Shown here one piece after another: positions 33,453 through 44,551 of a stretch of 64,000 nucleotides of DNA. Numbering within the stretch: the first letter of the stretch is position 1; the number at the start of each line of letters is the position of its first letter. Location of the stretch: NCBI GenBank assembly GCA_050011155.1, contig JBEKJP010000039.1, positions 9,350-73,349 of the forward strand, read 5' to 3'. A program made the translations under genes and the position numbers. Under the pieces are notes generated by a model. It had not been told where the DNA came from, searched no databases, and saw only the letters and a program-made list of their open reading frames with translations. This DNA is from Palsa-504 sp050011155. GTDB taxonomy: Bacteria; Actinomycetota; Actinomycetes; Streptosporangiales; Streptosporangiaceae.

Positions 33453-34717
33453 GAGGGCCGCTCCTGGTTCCCCGGCGCCTGTTTGTCCAGCGCTCGCAGG
33501 TACTGTTCGGTGGTCGCCCGGGCCACCGCGGGCCAGGCGAACCGCTCGCTGACCCGGTGCAGCGCCCGCTCGGACAGCGCGGCCCGCTCGGCCGGGGAGC
33601 CGAGCAGCCGCCGCAGCACGGTGGCGAGGTGCTCGTCGTCGCCCGCGTTGAACAGCTCGGCGGCGTCGCCGACGACCTCAGGCAGCGACCCGGAGTCGCT
33701 GGCCACCAGCGGGGTGCCGGACGCCATGTGCTCCACCGCGGGCAGCGAGAACCCCTCGTAGAGCGAGGCCACCACGGCGATCTCCGCGCTGGCCAGCAGC
33801 TCGGCCAGCGCCTCGTCGGACAGGCCGGAGGTGAACGTGGCCCGGTCGCCCAGCGACAGCTGGGCGTGCAGCTTCTCGTTGGCCGGCCCGGGCTTGCCCA
33901 CCACGATCAGGTGCGCGTCGGTGTCGGTGACCAGCTTGCTGGTCGCGCGCAGCAGCGTGGCCACCCCCTTCAGCGGGGAATCCGAACTGGCCACCGCGAC
34001 GATCCGCCCCGGCACGCGCGGCGCCGAGCGCGGGTGGAACACCCGGGTGTCCACCCCCAGCGGGATGATGCGCACGTTCTGCGGCTGGACCCCGAAGTCG
34101 CGGCAGATGTCGTCCCGGGCCGAGGAGGACACGGTGAGCAGCGGCGCGTGCTCCGAGACCCGGCGGGCCACCCGGGCCTGCATCCGGACGAACCCGTACC
34201 AGCGCCACTTGGACAGCCGGGCCAGCCCGCGCGCCTGCTCCAGCTCGATCCGCCGGTCCACGCTGATCGGGTGGTGCACGCTGGTCACCAGCGGCAGCCC
34301 GAGCCGCGGGATGCCCAGCAGGCCGTAGCCGAGCACCTGGTTGTCGTGCACCACGTCGAAGTCGGCGGCTCGCTCCTTCAAGATCTTCAGGGCCCGGATG
34401 CTGTAGGTCAGCGGCTCGGGGAAGCCCGCCGTCCACATCGTCGCGGTTTCCAGCACGTCGACCCAGTCCCGGTACTCGCGCCAGTGCGGCGTGCGGAACG
34501 GGTCCTCGTCCCGGTACAGGTCCAGGCTGGGGACCCGGTGCAGCACCGGGCCGTCGTCGAGTTCGGGGTAGGGCTGCCCAGAGAACACCTCGACGTGGTG
34601 CCCGAGCGCGTGAAGTTCCCTGGTCAGGTGGCGTACGTAGATGCCCTGGCCGCCGCAGTGCGGTTTGCTACGATATGACAGCAGCGCAATGCGAAGCGGG
34701 CGGTTCAAGATAACCAC
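33446..34717 (-). CDS. GT4-family glycosyltransferase
   Basis: A retaining GT-B glycosyltransferase of about 423 residues. The N-terminal acceptor half opens IALLSYRSKPHCGGQGIYVR. The donor half has VASSDSPLKGVATLLRA and the E-x7-E signature in ASLYEGFSLPAVEHMASG. GTG at 34717 is favoured by AAGGTG 4 bases before it; another GTG at 34732 is possible. It heads the operon with a methyltransferase and the toroid protein. The nucleotide-sugar and acceptor are unknown. Confidence 0.85.
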   Translation of the reverse strand: MVILNRPLRIALLSYRSKPHCGGQGIYVRHLTRELHALGHHVEVFSGQPYPELDDGPVLHRVPSLDLYRDEDPFRTPHWREYRDWVDVLETATMWTAGFPEPLTYSIRALKILKERAADFDVVHDNQVLGYGLLGIPRLGLPLVTSVHHPISVDRRIELEQARGLARLSKWRWYGFVRMQARVARRVSEHAPLLTVSSSARDDICRDFGVQPQNVRIIPLGVDTRVFHPRSAPRVPGRIVAVASSDSPLKGVATLLRATSKLVTDTDAHLIVVGKPGPANEKLHAQLSLGDRATFTSGLSDEALAELLASAEIAVVASLYEGFSLPAVEHMASGTPLVASDSGSLPEVVGDAAELFNAGDDEHLATVLRRLLGSPAERAALSERALHRVSERFAWPAVARATTEQYLRALDKQAPGNQERPSC

Positions 34718-34802
34718 GGGGCACCTTACCACCCAGTAGTCCCTGGCTTCCCAAGTGCCCCCGTGGTAGAGCCGGGACCTGCGGTTGCGTTACAACAGGA
34801 GC

Positions 34803-36131
34803 GTGACACACAGGTTCCCCGCCCTGATCGCGGCGCCGCCCCCCGCGCGGGGCCGGCTCTGGCTGACCGGGGCCCAGCTATTCGACGGCACCGGCACCGC
34901 GACCGCGCTGCGCGCGGACACCGCGGTCCTGATCGAGGACGGCGTCATCCGCCGCGTGGCCGACGACCGGGAGCCCTGCCCGGACGGCGCCCGGCCGCTC
35001 GACCTGGGCGGGCGCACCCTGATGCCGGGGCTGACCGACGCGCACACGCACGCCTCCGGGCGCGTCCCGCATACCGCCAAGGGCGCCGAGGCGCCGCTGC
35101 CCGGGGTGGACGCGCACTTCCTCCAGGCCGAGCTGCGCGAGTACCTGCGCCTGGGCGTGACCACCATCCGGGTCTGCGGCTCGCAGGGACTGCTGCCGCA
35201 GACGGCCCGGCAGGCCATGCGCTACGGCGCGTTCCGCGGCCCCCGCGTGCTGACCTGCGGCAAGATCATCTCGGCGACGGCGCCCGGCGGCCGCTTCTAC
35301 GGCGACATGTACCGCGAGGCCGACGGGCCGGACGACATCAGGCGGGCGGTCCGGGAGCAGATCAGGGCGGGAGCGGACTTCGTCAAGGTGATGACGACCG
35401 GCGCCCGCTCCAACGAGCTCGAGGATCCCGAACCGCTCCAGCTCACCGAGCCCGAACTGGCCGCCGTCACCGACGAGGCCCACCGGCTCGGCTACCGGGT
35501 GGCCGCGCACGCCGAGGGCCTGGACGGCTGCGCGGCGGCGATCAGGCACGGCGTGGACACCGTCGAGCACGGCATGTACCTGCACCACCGGCCTGACCTG
35601 CTGGCGGCGATGGCCGCCGCGGGCCAGTTCCTGGTGCCCACGCTGTCGGGCTACTACTGGATGGCCGGCCTGGGCGAGACCGTCGACCCGGCGGCCGGCC
35701 CAGACGCAGCCGCCGCCGACCCCGACGCGCCGCACGCCGACCCGGGCATGCCGCCGGTGCTGACCGAACTGGCCCGCCACAACCTGGCCGAGGGCGCGGC
35801 CAGCATGCGCGCGGCGCAGCGGGCCGGGGTGAAGATCGCGCTGGGCAGCGACGTGAGCCTGGCCACCGGCCTGGAGATCCAGCGGATGGTCGAGCACGGG
35901 CTGACCGCGAGCCAGGCCCTGGCCGCCGCGACCGGCACCGCCGCCGCGGCGCTGGGCCTGGCCGGCCACGTCGGCACCGTGGCCGCGGGCCAGCTCGCCG
36001 ACCTGATCGCGGTGGACGGCGACCCGCTGGCCGAGCCGGCGCTGCTGTCCGACCCCGCCCGCATCTGGCTGGTCTGGCAGCAAGGGGTGCCCGTCGCCGG
36101 CCAAAACCTAGCTAACGAACGAGGTAGGTGA
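34803..36131 (+). CDS. Metal-dependent amidohydrolase
   Basis: About 442 residues of the amidohydrolase superfamily (imidazolonepropionase/prolidase-like branch). The first metal motif is LTDAHTHASG (H-x-H). A likely metal-bridging Lys is in ADFVKVMTTGA. Two further His are in YRVAAHAEGLDG and VEHGMYLHH, and the catalytic Asp is in IALGSDVSLATG. GTG at 34803 follows tacaac at 34791-34796, a possible -10 element giving a leaderless start. A TTG at 34785 is an alternative. The substrate is unknown. It diverges from the GT4 gene. Confidence 0.82.
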   Translation: MTHRFPALIAAPPPARGRLWLTGAQLFDGTGTATALRADTAVLIEDGVIRRVADDREPCPDGARPLDLGGRTLMPGLTDAHTHASGRVPHTAKGAEAPLPGVDAHFLQAELREYLRLGVTTIRVCGSQGLLPQTARQAMRYGAFRGPRVLTCGKIISATAPGGRFYGDMYREADGPDDIRRAVREQIRAGADFVKVMTTGARSNELEDPEPLQLTEPELAAVTDEAHRLGYRVAAHAEGLDGCAAAIRHGVDTVEHGMYLHHRPDLLAAMAAAGQFLVPTLSGYYWMAGLGETVDPAAGPDAAAADPDAPHADPGMPPVLTELARHNLAEGAASMRAAQRAGVKIALGSDVSLATGLEIQRMVEHGLTASQALAAATGTAAAALGLAGHVGTVAAGQLADLIAVDGDPLAEPALLSDPARIWLVWQQGVPVAGQNLANERGR

Positions 36132-36440
36132 TACCGGCATCCTCATGCCCGCGTGGCCAACCTGGAGCACGAGCCGGTGCTGCCGCTGCTGGCATCCGCG
36201 TTCGTCACGCCCGGTTATCTGGTGGTCTGGCCGGTGCTGATCGCGCTGGCCGTCGTCGGCGCCAACCGGGCGCTCGGCAACGCCCGGACCGCGCTCGTCT
36301 GCCTGGCCGGGCACGTGATCGGGACGCTGGTCAGCGAGGGCATCGTCGCCTACCGGGTGGACGCGGCCCATCCGGCGGCGGCCCATCCGGCGGCGGCCCG
36401 TCAGCCGGCGACCCGGCCGACGGCGGCGCCGATGCCGTAG
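36132..36440 (+). pseudogene. Truncated rhomboid-like membrane protein
   Basis: The frame encodes LEHEPVLPLLASAFVTPG, a hydrophobic helix (YLVVWPVLIALAVVGANRAL) and LVCLAGHVIGTLVSEGIVAY. This resembles the first half of actinomycete rhomboid-like proteins, which usually have about 200 residues and six helices. An apparent start (GTG 36153) falls inside the conserved part. The C terminus is replaced by a short repeat (AAHPAAAHPAAARQPA) that runs into the end of the metal-transporter gene. I read it as a fragment truncated at both ends; a short expressed peptide cannot be excluded. Confidence 0.55.
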
Positions 36441-37156
36441 GTGATGGCGACGGCGGCCGCCCCGAGCAGCAGCTGCCGGAGCGCGCCGCGCCAGAACGGC
36501 CGGCCGGTCAGCCGGGCCACCATCCCCCCGCCGGCCACGGCGGCGACGGCGGCGAGCCCGAGCGCGACGGCCAGCAGGTTCAGGCCGATCAGGTACGGGA
36601 ACAGCGGGATGACCGCCCCGATCGCGAACGAGAGCAGCGAGGCCCCCGCCGCCACCACCGGCGAGGGCAGCTCGGCTGGGTCCACCCCTAGCTCCTCCAG
36701 CGCGTGCACCGCCAGCGCCTTGTCCGGGAACTCGGAGATCTCCGCGGCGGCCTGCTTCGCGGTGGCGGCGCTGACGCCGCGGGCCCGGAGCATGGCGGCC
36801 AGCTCGGCCTGCTCGGCCCGGGGGTGGTGCTCGAGCTCCAGCCGTTCCTTGTCGACCTCGGCCAGGATCAGCTCGTTCTGCGAGGAGACCGACACGTACT
36901 CCCCGGTCGCCATCGAGCACGCGCCCGCGACAAGACCGGCCAGGCCGGTGAGCACGATCGTGTGCCCGCCGAGGCCGCTGCCGCCCACCCCGGCGATCAG
37001 CGACACGTTGGTGACCAGCCCGTCCATCGCGCCGAACACGGCCGGCCGCAGCCAGCCGCCGGACACGTCGCGGTGGTGGTGCCCATGGCCGTGCTCGTGC
37101 GCGCGGGCGTAGCTGTCGTGCCCGTGATCAGCCTGGGCCTGGTTCTCGGTCGCCAT
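36401..37156 (-). CDS. VIT1/CCC1-family iron/manganese transporter
   Basis: A 251-residue membrane protein of the VIT1/CCC1 family, which moves Fe(II) or Mn(II). A His-rich N terminus (HEHGHGHHH) likely binds metal. Helix 1 contains GAMDGLVTNVSLIAGVGGSG, and helix 2 is followed by MATGEYVSVSSQNELILAE, the family signature. A Glu-rich cytoplasmic metal-binding domain follows (ELEHHPRAEQAELAAML..). Three further hydrophobic segments close the protein. Start ATG at 37156. Its 3' end overlaps the rhomboid-like remnant by 40 bases. Confidence 0.9.
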   Translation of the reverse strand: MATENQAQADHGHDSYARAHEHGHGHHHRDVSGGWLRPAVFGAMDGLVTNVSLIAGVGGSGLGGHTIVLTGLAGLVAGACSMATGEYVSVSSQNELILAEVDKERLELEHHPRAEQAELAAMLRARGVSAATAKQAAAEISEFPDKALAVHALEELGVDPAELPSPVVAAGASLLSFAIGAVIPLFPYLIGLNLLAVALGLAAVAAVAGGGMVARLTGRPFWRGALRQLLLGAAAVAITYGIGAAVGRVAG

Positions 37157-37222
37157 CGGAGGCCACCTACCCTCTCCGCGCCGCCGCACTCCTGGTGACG
37201 GCGCGGAGAGGAAGGTCAGGCC

Positions 37223-38922
37223 CTAGCTCTTGGCCGCGTTGTAGAGGAACAGGTGCCCGATCGCGGTCGGGTAGACACCGGTCACGCCCTGCGCCGTCGC
37301 CGTCAGGTAATTGTAGAAGTACGCGAAGATGATCGGCGTCTGGTCCAGCAGCAGCGTCTCGATCTGCCCGGCCAGGCTCTTCTGGGTGGACAGGTCGGAG
37401 GCCCCGATGTACTGCGTCACCAGCTTGTCGTACTGGGCGTTGTTGAAGTGGGCCGCGTTCCACGGGCCGGTGCCGGTCTTGGCGTTGGTCGTCTCAAGCG
37501 GCGCGGTCAGGAACACGTTCGGCACGCTCCGGTGCCCGTAGTCGACCAGGCTCATGGTGGCGTCGAGCCAGTCGGAGTTCCCGAACGTGGCCTTGCCGTA
37601 GTAGGCGGACTGGGCCTCCACCTTCAGGTTGATGTTGACCCCGATATCCTTGGCCGACTGCACCACGATCTGGGCGAACTCGGGGATCTCCAGGACGTTC
37701 TCGGTGACCAGCTGGGCGCTGACCCCCGAGCTGTGCCCGGCCGCGGCCAGCAGCGACTTGGCCTTGGCGATGTTCTGCGTCCGCTGCGGCACGCTGGTGT
37801 CGGTGGACGGGTACACCGGCGCGAACGGGCTGTCGTTGCCCACGTCGGAGTAGCCCTTGAACAGCGCCTGGGCGATCTGCGGGCGGTTGATCGAGAGCGC
37901 GATCGCCTGCCGCACCCGCGCGTCGGCCAGCGGCCCGGAGTCGCAGCGCATCGACAGCTCGCGGTGGGCGCTGGACTTCAGCTTGATGATGTTGTAGCTG
38001 CCGGTCAGCAGCTCCTGCGCCCCGGACACAGAGAACTGCCCCACCACGTCGATGTTCCCGCCGGTCAGGGCCAGGACCATCGGGTTCTGGGTGTCGTAGA
38101 AGGTGAACACCGTCTGCGACGGCAGCGCCTTGGTGCCCCAGTAGCTCTCGTTGCGGGTGAACGTGGCCCCGGACTTCGGCGTGTACGAGCCGAGCTTGAA
38201 CGGCCCGGTGCCGATGAACGTGCTCTGCCACTGGGCCGGGTCGTAGCCCTTCGGCAGGATGATCATGTTGTAGTTGTCGGACGAGGTCAGGTACGGGAAG
38301 TTCCCGTTCGGCGCCGCCAGGTGGAACTCGACCGTGAAGTCGTCGACCTTCTTCACCCCGGCCGGCAGGAGCACCCCGCCGAAGGCGGACAGCGCGTTCG
38401 CGCTGCCCTTGGGGTTGGTGTGCAGCTGGTAGGTGTACACCACGTCGTCGGCGGTCAGGGCCTGGCCGTTGTGGAACTTGACCCCCTGCCTGATCTTGAA
38501 CGTCCACACGTCGGACGTGGCGTTCGGCGTCCAGCTGGTGGCCAGCACCGGCTTCAGGGCCAGCGTCTGGGTGGACAGGCACAGGTACTCGCCGGTCTGC
38601 GCGAGCATGTCCAGGCCGCCCTGGTCGGCCACGGTGACCGGGTTGATGGCCGCGGTGGGCGTTTCGATGCCCGCCTTGATGACCGCGCCCGGCGCCCCCT
38701 TCGCGGTGGCGGACGCCCCGCTGCCCGCGGTGGTCTTCGCGCTGCTGCCGCAGGCGGCGAGGATCGACCCGAGCAGCGGCACCGAGATGCCGACGACGGT
38801 GCCGCGGCGGATGAAGTCACGCCGGGAGAGCCGCCCGGCGGCGAACTCGTCGATGATGTGGTTGGCGACCTCGCCCTGGTCCTGACGTAGCTGCCCAAGC
38901 CGCTTGCGGTCGATATTCCTGG

Positions 38923-38926
<4 letters not shown>
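37223..38926 (-). CDS. ABC transporter substrate-binding lipoprotein (peptide/nickel family 5)
   Basis: A 567-residue extracellular solute-binding protein of the DppA/OppA family. Its signal region combines a twin-arginine motif (SRRDFIRRG, residues 34-42) with a lipobox LAACGSS (lipid-modified C59), so it is likely a Tat-exported lipoprotein. The mature part contains the family pattern DVWTFKIRQGVKFHNGQALT followed by ADDVVYTYQL. TTG start at 38926, where TTGA overlaps the stop of the ATPase gene. It is the last gene of the operon. The ligand could be a peptide, opine or other small amine. Confidence 0.9.
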
Positions 38927-40964
<2,038 letters not shown>

Positions 40965-40968
<4 letters not shown>

Positions 40969-41918
40969 CCGTTCAGCACCTGCTCGATCGAGTCGGTGAT
41001 CAGGTTGACCGCGGTCACCAGCGAGGCGATGGCGAGCGCTGGGAACAGCACCTGCCACCAGTACCCGGCCAGCAGACCACTGTAATCAGCGGCGATGTCA
41101 GAGCCCCAGTCGGGCGTGGGCGGCTGGACGCCGAAGCCCAGGAAGGACAGCGTGGCCACGGCGAACACCGCGTAGCCGAGCCGGACGGTGAACTCCACCA
41201 AGATGGCGGGCATGACGTTCGGCAAGATCTCGCGGAACATGATCCGCAGCGGTCTCTCGCCCAGCAGCCGGGCCGACGACAGGTAGTCCAGGTTGCGCTC
41301 GGTCAGCACCGCCGCCCGGACCGTGCGCGCGATCAGCGGCGTGAAGATCAGGCCGATGACGATGATCAGCGTGGTCTTGGACGGGCCGAGGGCCACGATG
41401 AACAGGAAGGCGATGATGACCGCGGGCAGCGCGAGCACGGCCTCCACGAACCGCCCGACGATCAGGTCGAACACGCCGCCGAAGTAGCCCATGGCTAGAC
41501 CGAGGGCAGTACCGAGGACGGTGCCGAGGATGGTCGCGAGCGGGGTGATGACCAAGATGTCACGGGACCCGACCAGGACCCGGGAGAGCACGTCCCGGCC
41601 CAGGGTGTCGGTGCCGAACCAGTGCGCGCCCGACGGGGCGGTGTTGTTGAGCAGCAGTTGCTGCGCGAGCGGGTTGTACGGCGCGATCGAGCGCCCGAAG
41701 ATCGCGCAGACCACCCAGAACACGATGATGGTCGCGCCGACGAGGAAGGTGGGCCGGCGCAGCAGCAGCCGCCAGGCGGCCTTGGGCATGGCGGCCGTGG
41801 GTGTCGCGACCGCGACGGTGCTCCCGGCCGGCCCGAGCGGCCCGAGCGGCCCGCCCGGCCCGAGCGGCCCGCCCGGCTCGAGCGGAGCCCCGCCCGCGTC
41901 CGCGGTGATGTCAGTCAT
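40965..41918 (-). CDS. ABC transporter permease (DppC type)
   Basis: A 317-residue inner-membrane permease with about six helices and the binding-protein-dependent transport loop (EAVLALPAVIIAFLFIVALG, then ERNLDYLSSARLLGERPLRI). The N-terminal 35 residues are a Gly/Pro/Leu repeat (GGPLGPGGPLGPLGP), which is unusual for this family and corresponds to a GC minisatellite at about 41835-41885. Its start overlaps the DppB-type gene by 8 bases. Confidence 0.9.
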
Positions 41919-42867
41919 TGCCGCCCCCGATCCGCAGCCGCGGGTTGAGCGCGATCAGCAGCAGATCGGCCGCCAGCGTGGCCAGCACGTAGACGACGCC
42001 GATGGTGAGCACCCCCGCTTCCAGCATCGCGAAGTCCTTGGCCTGGGCGGCCTTGAAGATCAGGTTGCCGATGCCCTGGTAGTTGAACAGGTCCTCGACC
42101 ACGACCAGGCCGCCGATCAGGTACCCGGTCTGGGTGGCGATGACCGTGATGGTGGGCAGCAGCGAGTTGCGCAGGATGTGCCGCCTGATCACGGTCGTCC
42201 TCGGCAGCCCCTTGAGCACCGCCGTCCGGGCGTAGTCCGAGTTGAGCGCCTCGATCGTCCCCGCTCTGGCCATCCGGGCGATATACCCGAAGAGCACGAA
42301 GACAAGCGGTATGGCCGGCAGGATCAGATGCTTGAACTGGCTGAAGTCCCCGGCGCCCGCTCCGGCCGAGGCGGTCACGGGCAGCACCTTCAGCGTCACG
42401 CCAAATATCACGATGAGTACGATTCCGGACACGAACTCGGGTACGGTCGCCAAGGAAAGTCCGGTAACAGAAATAATCCGGTCAAGGGCGCGGCCCGCGT
42501 TAAGCGCGGCGATCACGCCGCCGATGATGCCGAGCGGTACGACGATCACGAACGCCAGCGCGGCCAGCTTGACCGAATTGATGAGCGCCGCCCGGACGAA
42601 AGGCTCGACCGCGGACTGGTAGGTGTACGAGGTGCCGAAATTCCCGTGCAGCAGGCCGCCGAGCCAGTCTAGGTACCTGGTCAGCAGCGGCTGGTCCACC
42701 CCGAGCTTGTGGTCGAGAGCCTGCACGGCGCTCGGCGCGGCGAGGTTGCCGAGAATGGCGCGACCGGGATCACCCGGGAGAATCTGGCCGGCGAAGAATA
42801 CGATCAGGCTGAGAATCCACAACGTAAGCACCATCAGCCCGAGGCGCCTCAGAAGGAACATAGCCAT
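41911..42867 (-). CDS. ABC transporter permease (DppB type)
   Basis: A 318-residue permease, the first gene of the importer operon. The N-terminal helix (RLGLMVLTLWILSLIVFFAG) and the following FxxGQILPGDPG motif are typical of DppB/OppB. The transport-loop motif is DYARTAVLKGLPRTTVIRRH. Divergent from the ammonia-lyase-like gene over 86 bases. A ttatag/ctataa element near 42933-42938 could serve as -10 on either strand. Confidence 0.92.
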   Translation of the reverse strand: MAMFLLRRLGLMVLTLWILSLIVFFAGQILPGDPGRAILGNLAAPSAVQALDHKLGVDQPLLTRYLDWLGGLLHGNFGTSYTYQSAVEPFVRAALINSVKLAALAFVIVVPLGIIGGVIAALNAGRALDRIISVTGLSLATVPEFVSGIVLIVIFGVTLKVLPVTASAGAGAGDFSQFKHLILPAIPLVFVLFGYIARMARAGTIEALNSDYARTAVLKGLPRTTVIRRHILRNSLLPTITVIATQTGYLIGGLVVVEDLFNYQGIGNLIFKAAQAKDFAMLEAGVLTIGVVYVLATLAADLLLIALNPRLRIGGGND

Positions 42868-42953
42868 CTCTGGCCTCCTTGATGGTGGACCGCCCCACGT
42901 GAAACGCCCTCGGGCGGCAAAGCCTAGCTCAGTTATAGATGGGGGATCAATTA

Positions 42954-44426
42954 ATGACGATCAGGCTCAATGGAAGTGATCTGACTGTTACGCAGGTCAT
43001 AGCCGTGGCGAGGCACGGGGAAGCGGTCGCGCTGGCCCCGGAGGCGGTCGTCGCCATGGGCCGCGCGCGGGCCGTCGTCCAGGACGTTCTCGCAGGTGGC
43101 GAGCCGGTCTACGGGCTGACCACGGGGGTGGGGGAGCGGAAGGCGTTCCTGCTCGATCCGGCCGAGCGGCAGCGGTTCAACCTGCGCCTGGTGCTCAACC
43201 ACCGGATCGCCCAGGGGGACGTGGCCCCGGCCGACGTGGTCCGCGGCGCGATGCTCTGCCTGGCTAACAGCTACGCCAAGGGCGTCACCGGCGTCCGGCC
43301 CGAGCTGGCCCAGATGATCGTGACGCTGCTGAACGAGGGCTTCGCGCCGCCGGTGCGTCGGCTCGGCTCCATCGGCCAGGGTGACCTGGGGCCGATGGCC
43401 GACCTGGCCCACGGGCTCCTCACCCACAGCGGCTTCGAGGTGGCCGAGAACGAAGGGCTGGCCCTGGTCAGCAGCAACGCCTTCACCACCGCCTGGGCGT
43501 GCATCGCGACCGCCGACGCCGACGCCCTGCTGTCGGTGTTCGACGTGGCCGGGGCGCTGGACCTGGAGGCGTTCGGCGCCAACCTGAACTGCCTGCACCC
43601 GGTCATCGAGCAGACCCGGCCCTTCCCCGGCCTGGCCGGCACGCTGCGCCAGCTCCGGCTGCTGCTGGCGGGCAGCTACCTGTGGCAGCCGGGCGCGGCC
43701 CGGTTCCTGCAGGATCCGCTGACCTTCCGCTGTATCCCGCACATCCACGGCGCGGCCAGGGACGCACTGGCCTACGCCCGGACCATCCTGGAGCTCGAGC
43801 TCAACTCCTCGCAGTCCAACCCGGTCGTGGTCGTGCCAGAAAAGCGCATCGTCTCGGTCGGCAACTTCGACATCGGCCCGCTGGCGGCCGCCCTCGACTT
43901 CTTGCGGATCGCGCTGGCGCCGGTGGTGACCAGCGCGAACGAACGCGCGGTCAAGCTCCTGCAGGCCCCCTTCTCGGGCCTGGCCGCCGGGCTGGCCGCC
44001 CGGGCCGGCTCGCCCGACGACGCGCTGTCCGAGCTGGCCGTGGCCGGGCAGGCCATCACCGTCGAGGCCCGCACGCTGGCGCATCCGGTCTCCTACGAGC
44101 TGGCCAGCTCGGTGAAGGGGGAGGGCATCGAGGACCGGGCCACGATGGCACCGCTGTCCGCGCGCAGGCTGGCCGACATGACCAGCCTGTGCGCCCGGGT
44201 CGCCGCGATCGAGCTCGTCGTCGCGGCCCAGGCCATCGACCTGCGCGCGCTCGGTATCAACGGGCTGGGCGTCAACGGGCTGGGCGAGCTCGGCCTCGGC
44301 ACCGGCCGCGCCTACCGGATGATCCGGGAGCTCGTCCCGTTCACCCAGGCCGACGGCACCTTCCCGGCCGACCTGGAGCCCGTGGTCGACCTGGTCACCC
44401 GCGGCGATCTCACCCCAGCCGCTTGA
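42954..44426 (+). CDS. Aromatic amino-acid lyase family protein lacking the MIO triad
   Basis: A 490-residue homologue of histidine/phenylalanine ammonia-lyases over its full length (VYGLTTGVGERKAF; VLNHRIAQGDV; FLQDPLTFRCIPHIHGAARD; VSVGNFDIGPLAAALD; IEDRATMAPLSARRLADM). In active members the loop GSVGASGDL supplies Ala-Ser-Gly, which cyclises to the electrophilic MIO cofactor. Here residues 138-145 read GSIGQGDL: the loop is one residue shorter and no Ala-Ser-Gly is present. By alignment from memory, an active-site Asn becomes Ser (LVSSNAF) and a Tyr becomes Leu (QDPLTFR), while the Arg and Glu remain. It probably does not do the classical deamination. ATG start at 42954. It diverges from the ABC importer. 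Confidence 0.8.
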   Translation: MTIRLNGSDLTVTQVIAVARHGEAVALAPEAVVAMGRARAVVQDVLAGGEPVYGLTTGVGERKAFLLDPAERQRFNLRLVLNHRIAQGDVAPADVVRGAMLCLANSYAKGVTGVRPELAQMIVTLLNEGFAPPVRRLGSIGQGDLGPMADLAHGLLTHSGFEVAENEGLALVSSNAFTTAWACIATADADALLSVFDVAGALDLEAFGANLNCLHPVIEQTRPFPGLAGTLRQLRLLLAGSYLWQPGAARFLQDPLTFRCIPHIHGAARDALAYARTILELELNSSQSNPVVVVPEKRIVSVGNFDIGPLAAALDFLRIALAPVVTSANERAVKLLQAPFSGLAAGLAARAGSPDDALSELAVAGQAITVEARTLAHPVSYELASSVKGEGIEDRATMAPLSARRLADMTSLCARVAAIELVVAAQAIDLRALGINGLGVNGLGELGLGTGRAYRMIRELVPFTQADGTFPADLEPVVDLVTRGDLTPAA

Positions 44427-44551
44427 CCCTCCGCGTCCCGCGGTTACGATGACCGCGTGCAGCCCGTGCAAATCGGCAGAATCGGCGCGAACTCCGCCGG
44501 CGACAGGATCCCCCCGACTACCTGTTGAATACCCCGGCGCAGGAGCCTTTC

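Noticed and set aside
34785..34802. TTG at 34785 as start of the amidohydrolase
   Set aside because: GTG at 34803 fits better with the possible -10 tacaac and the family N terminus; the TTG has no ribosome-binding site.
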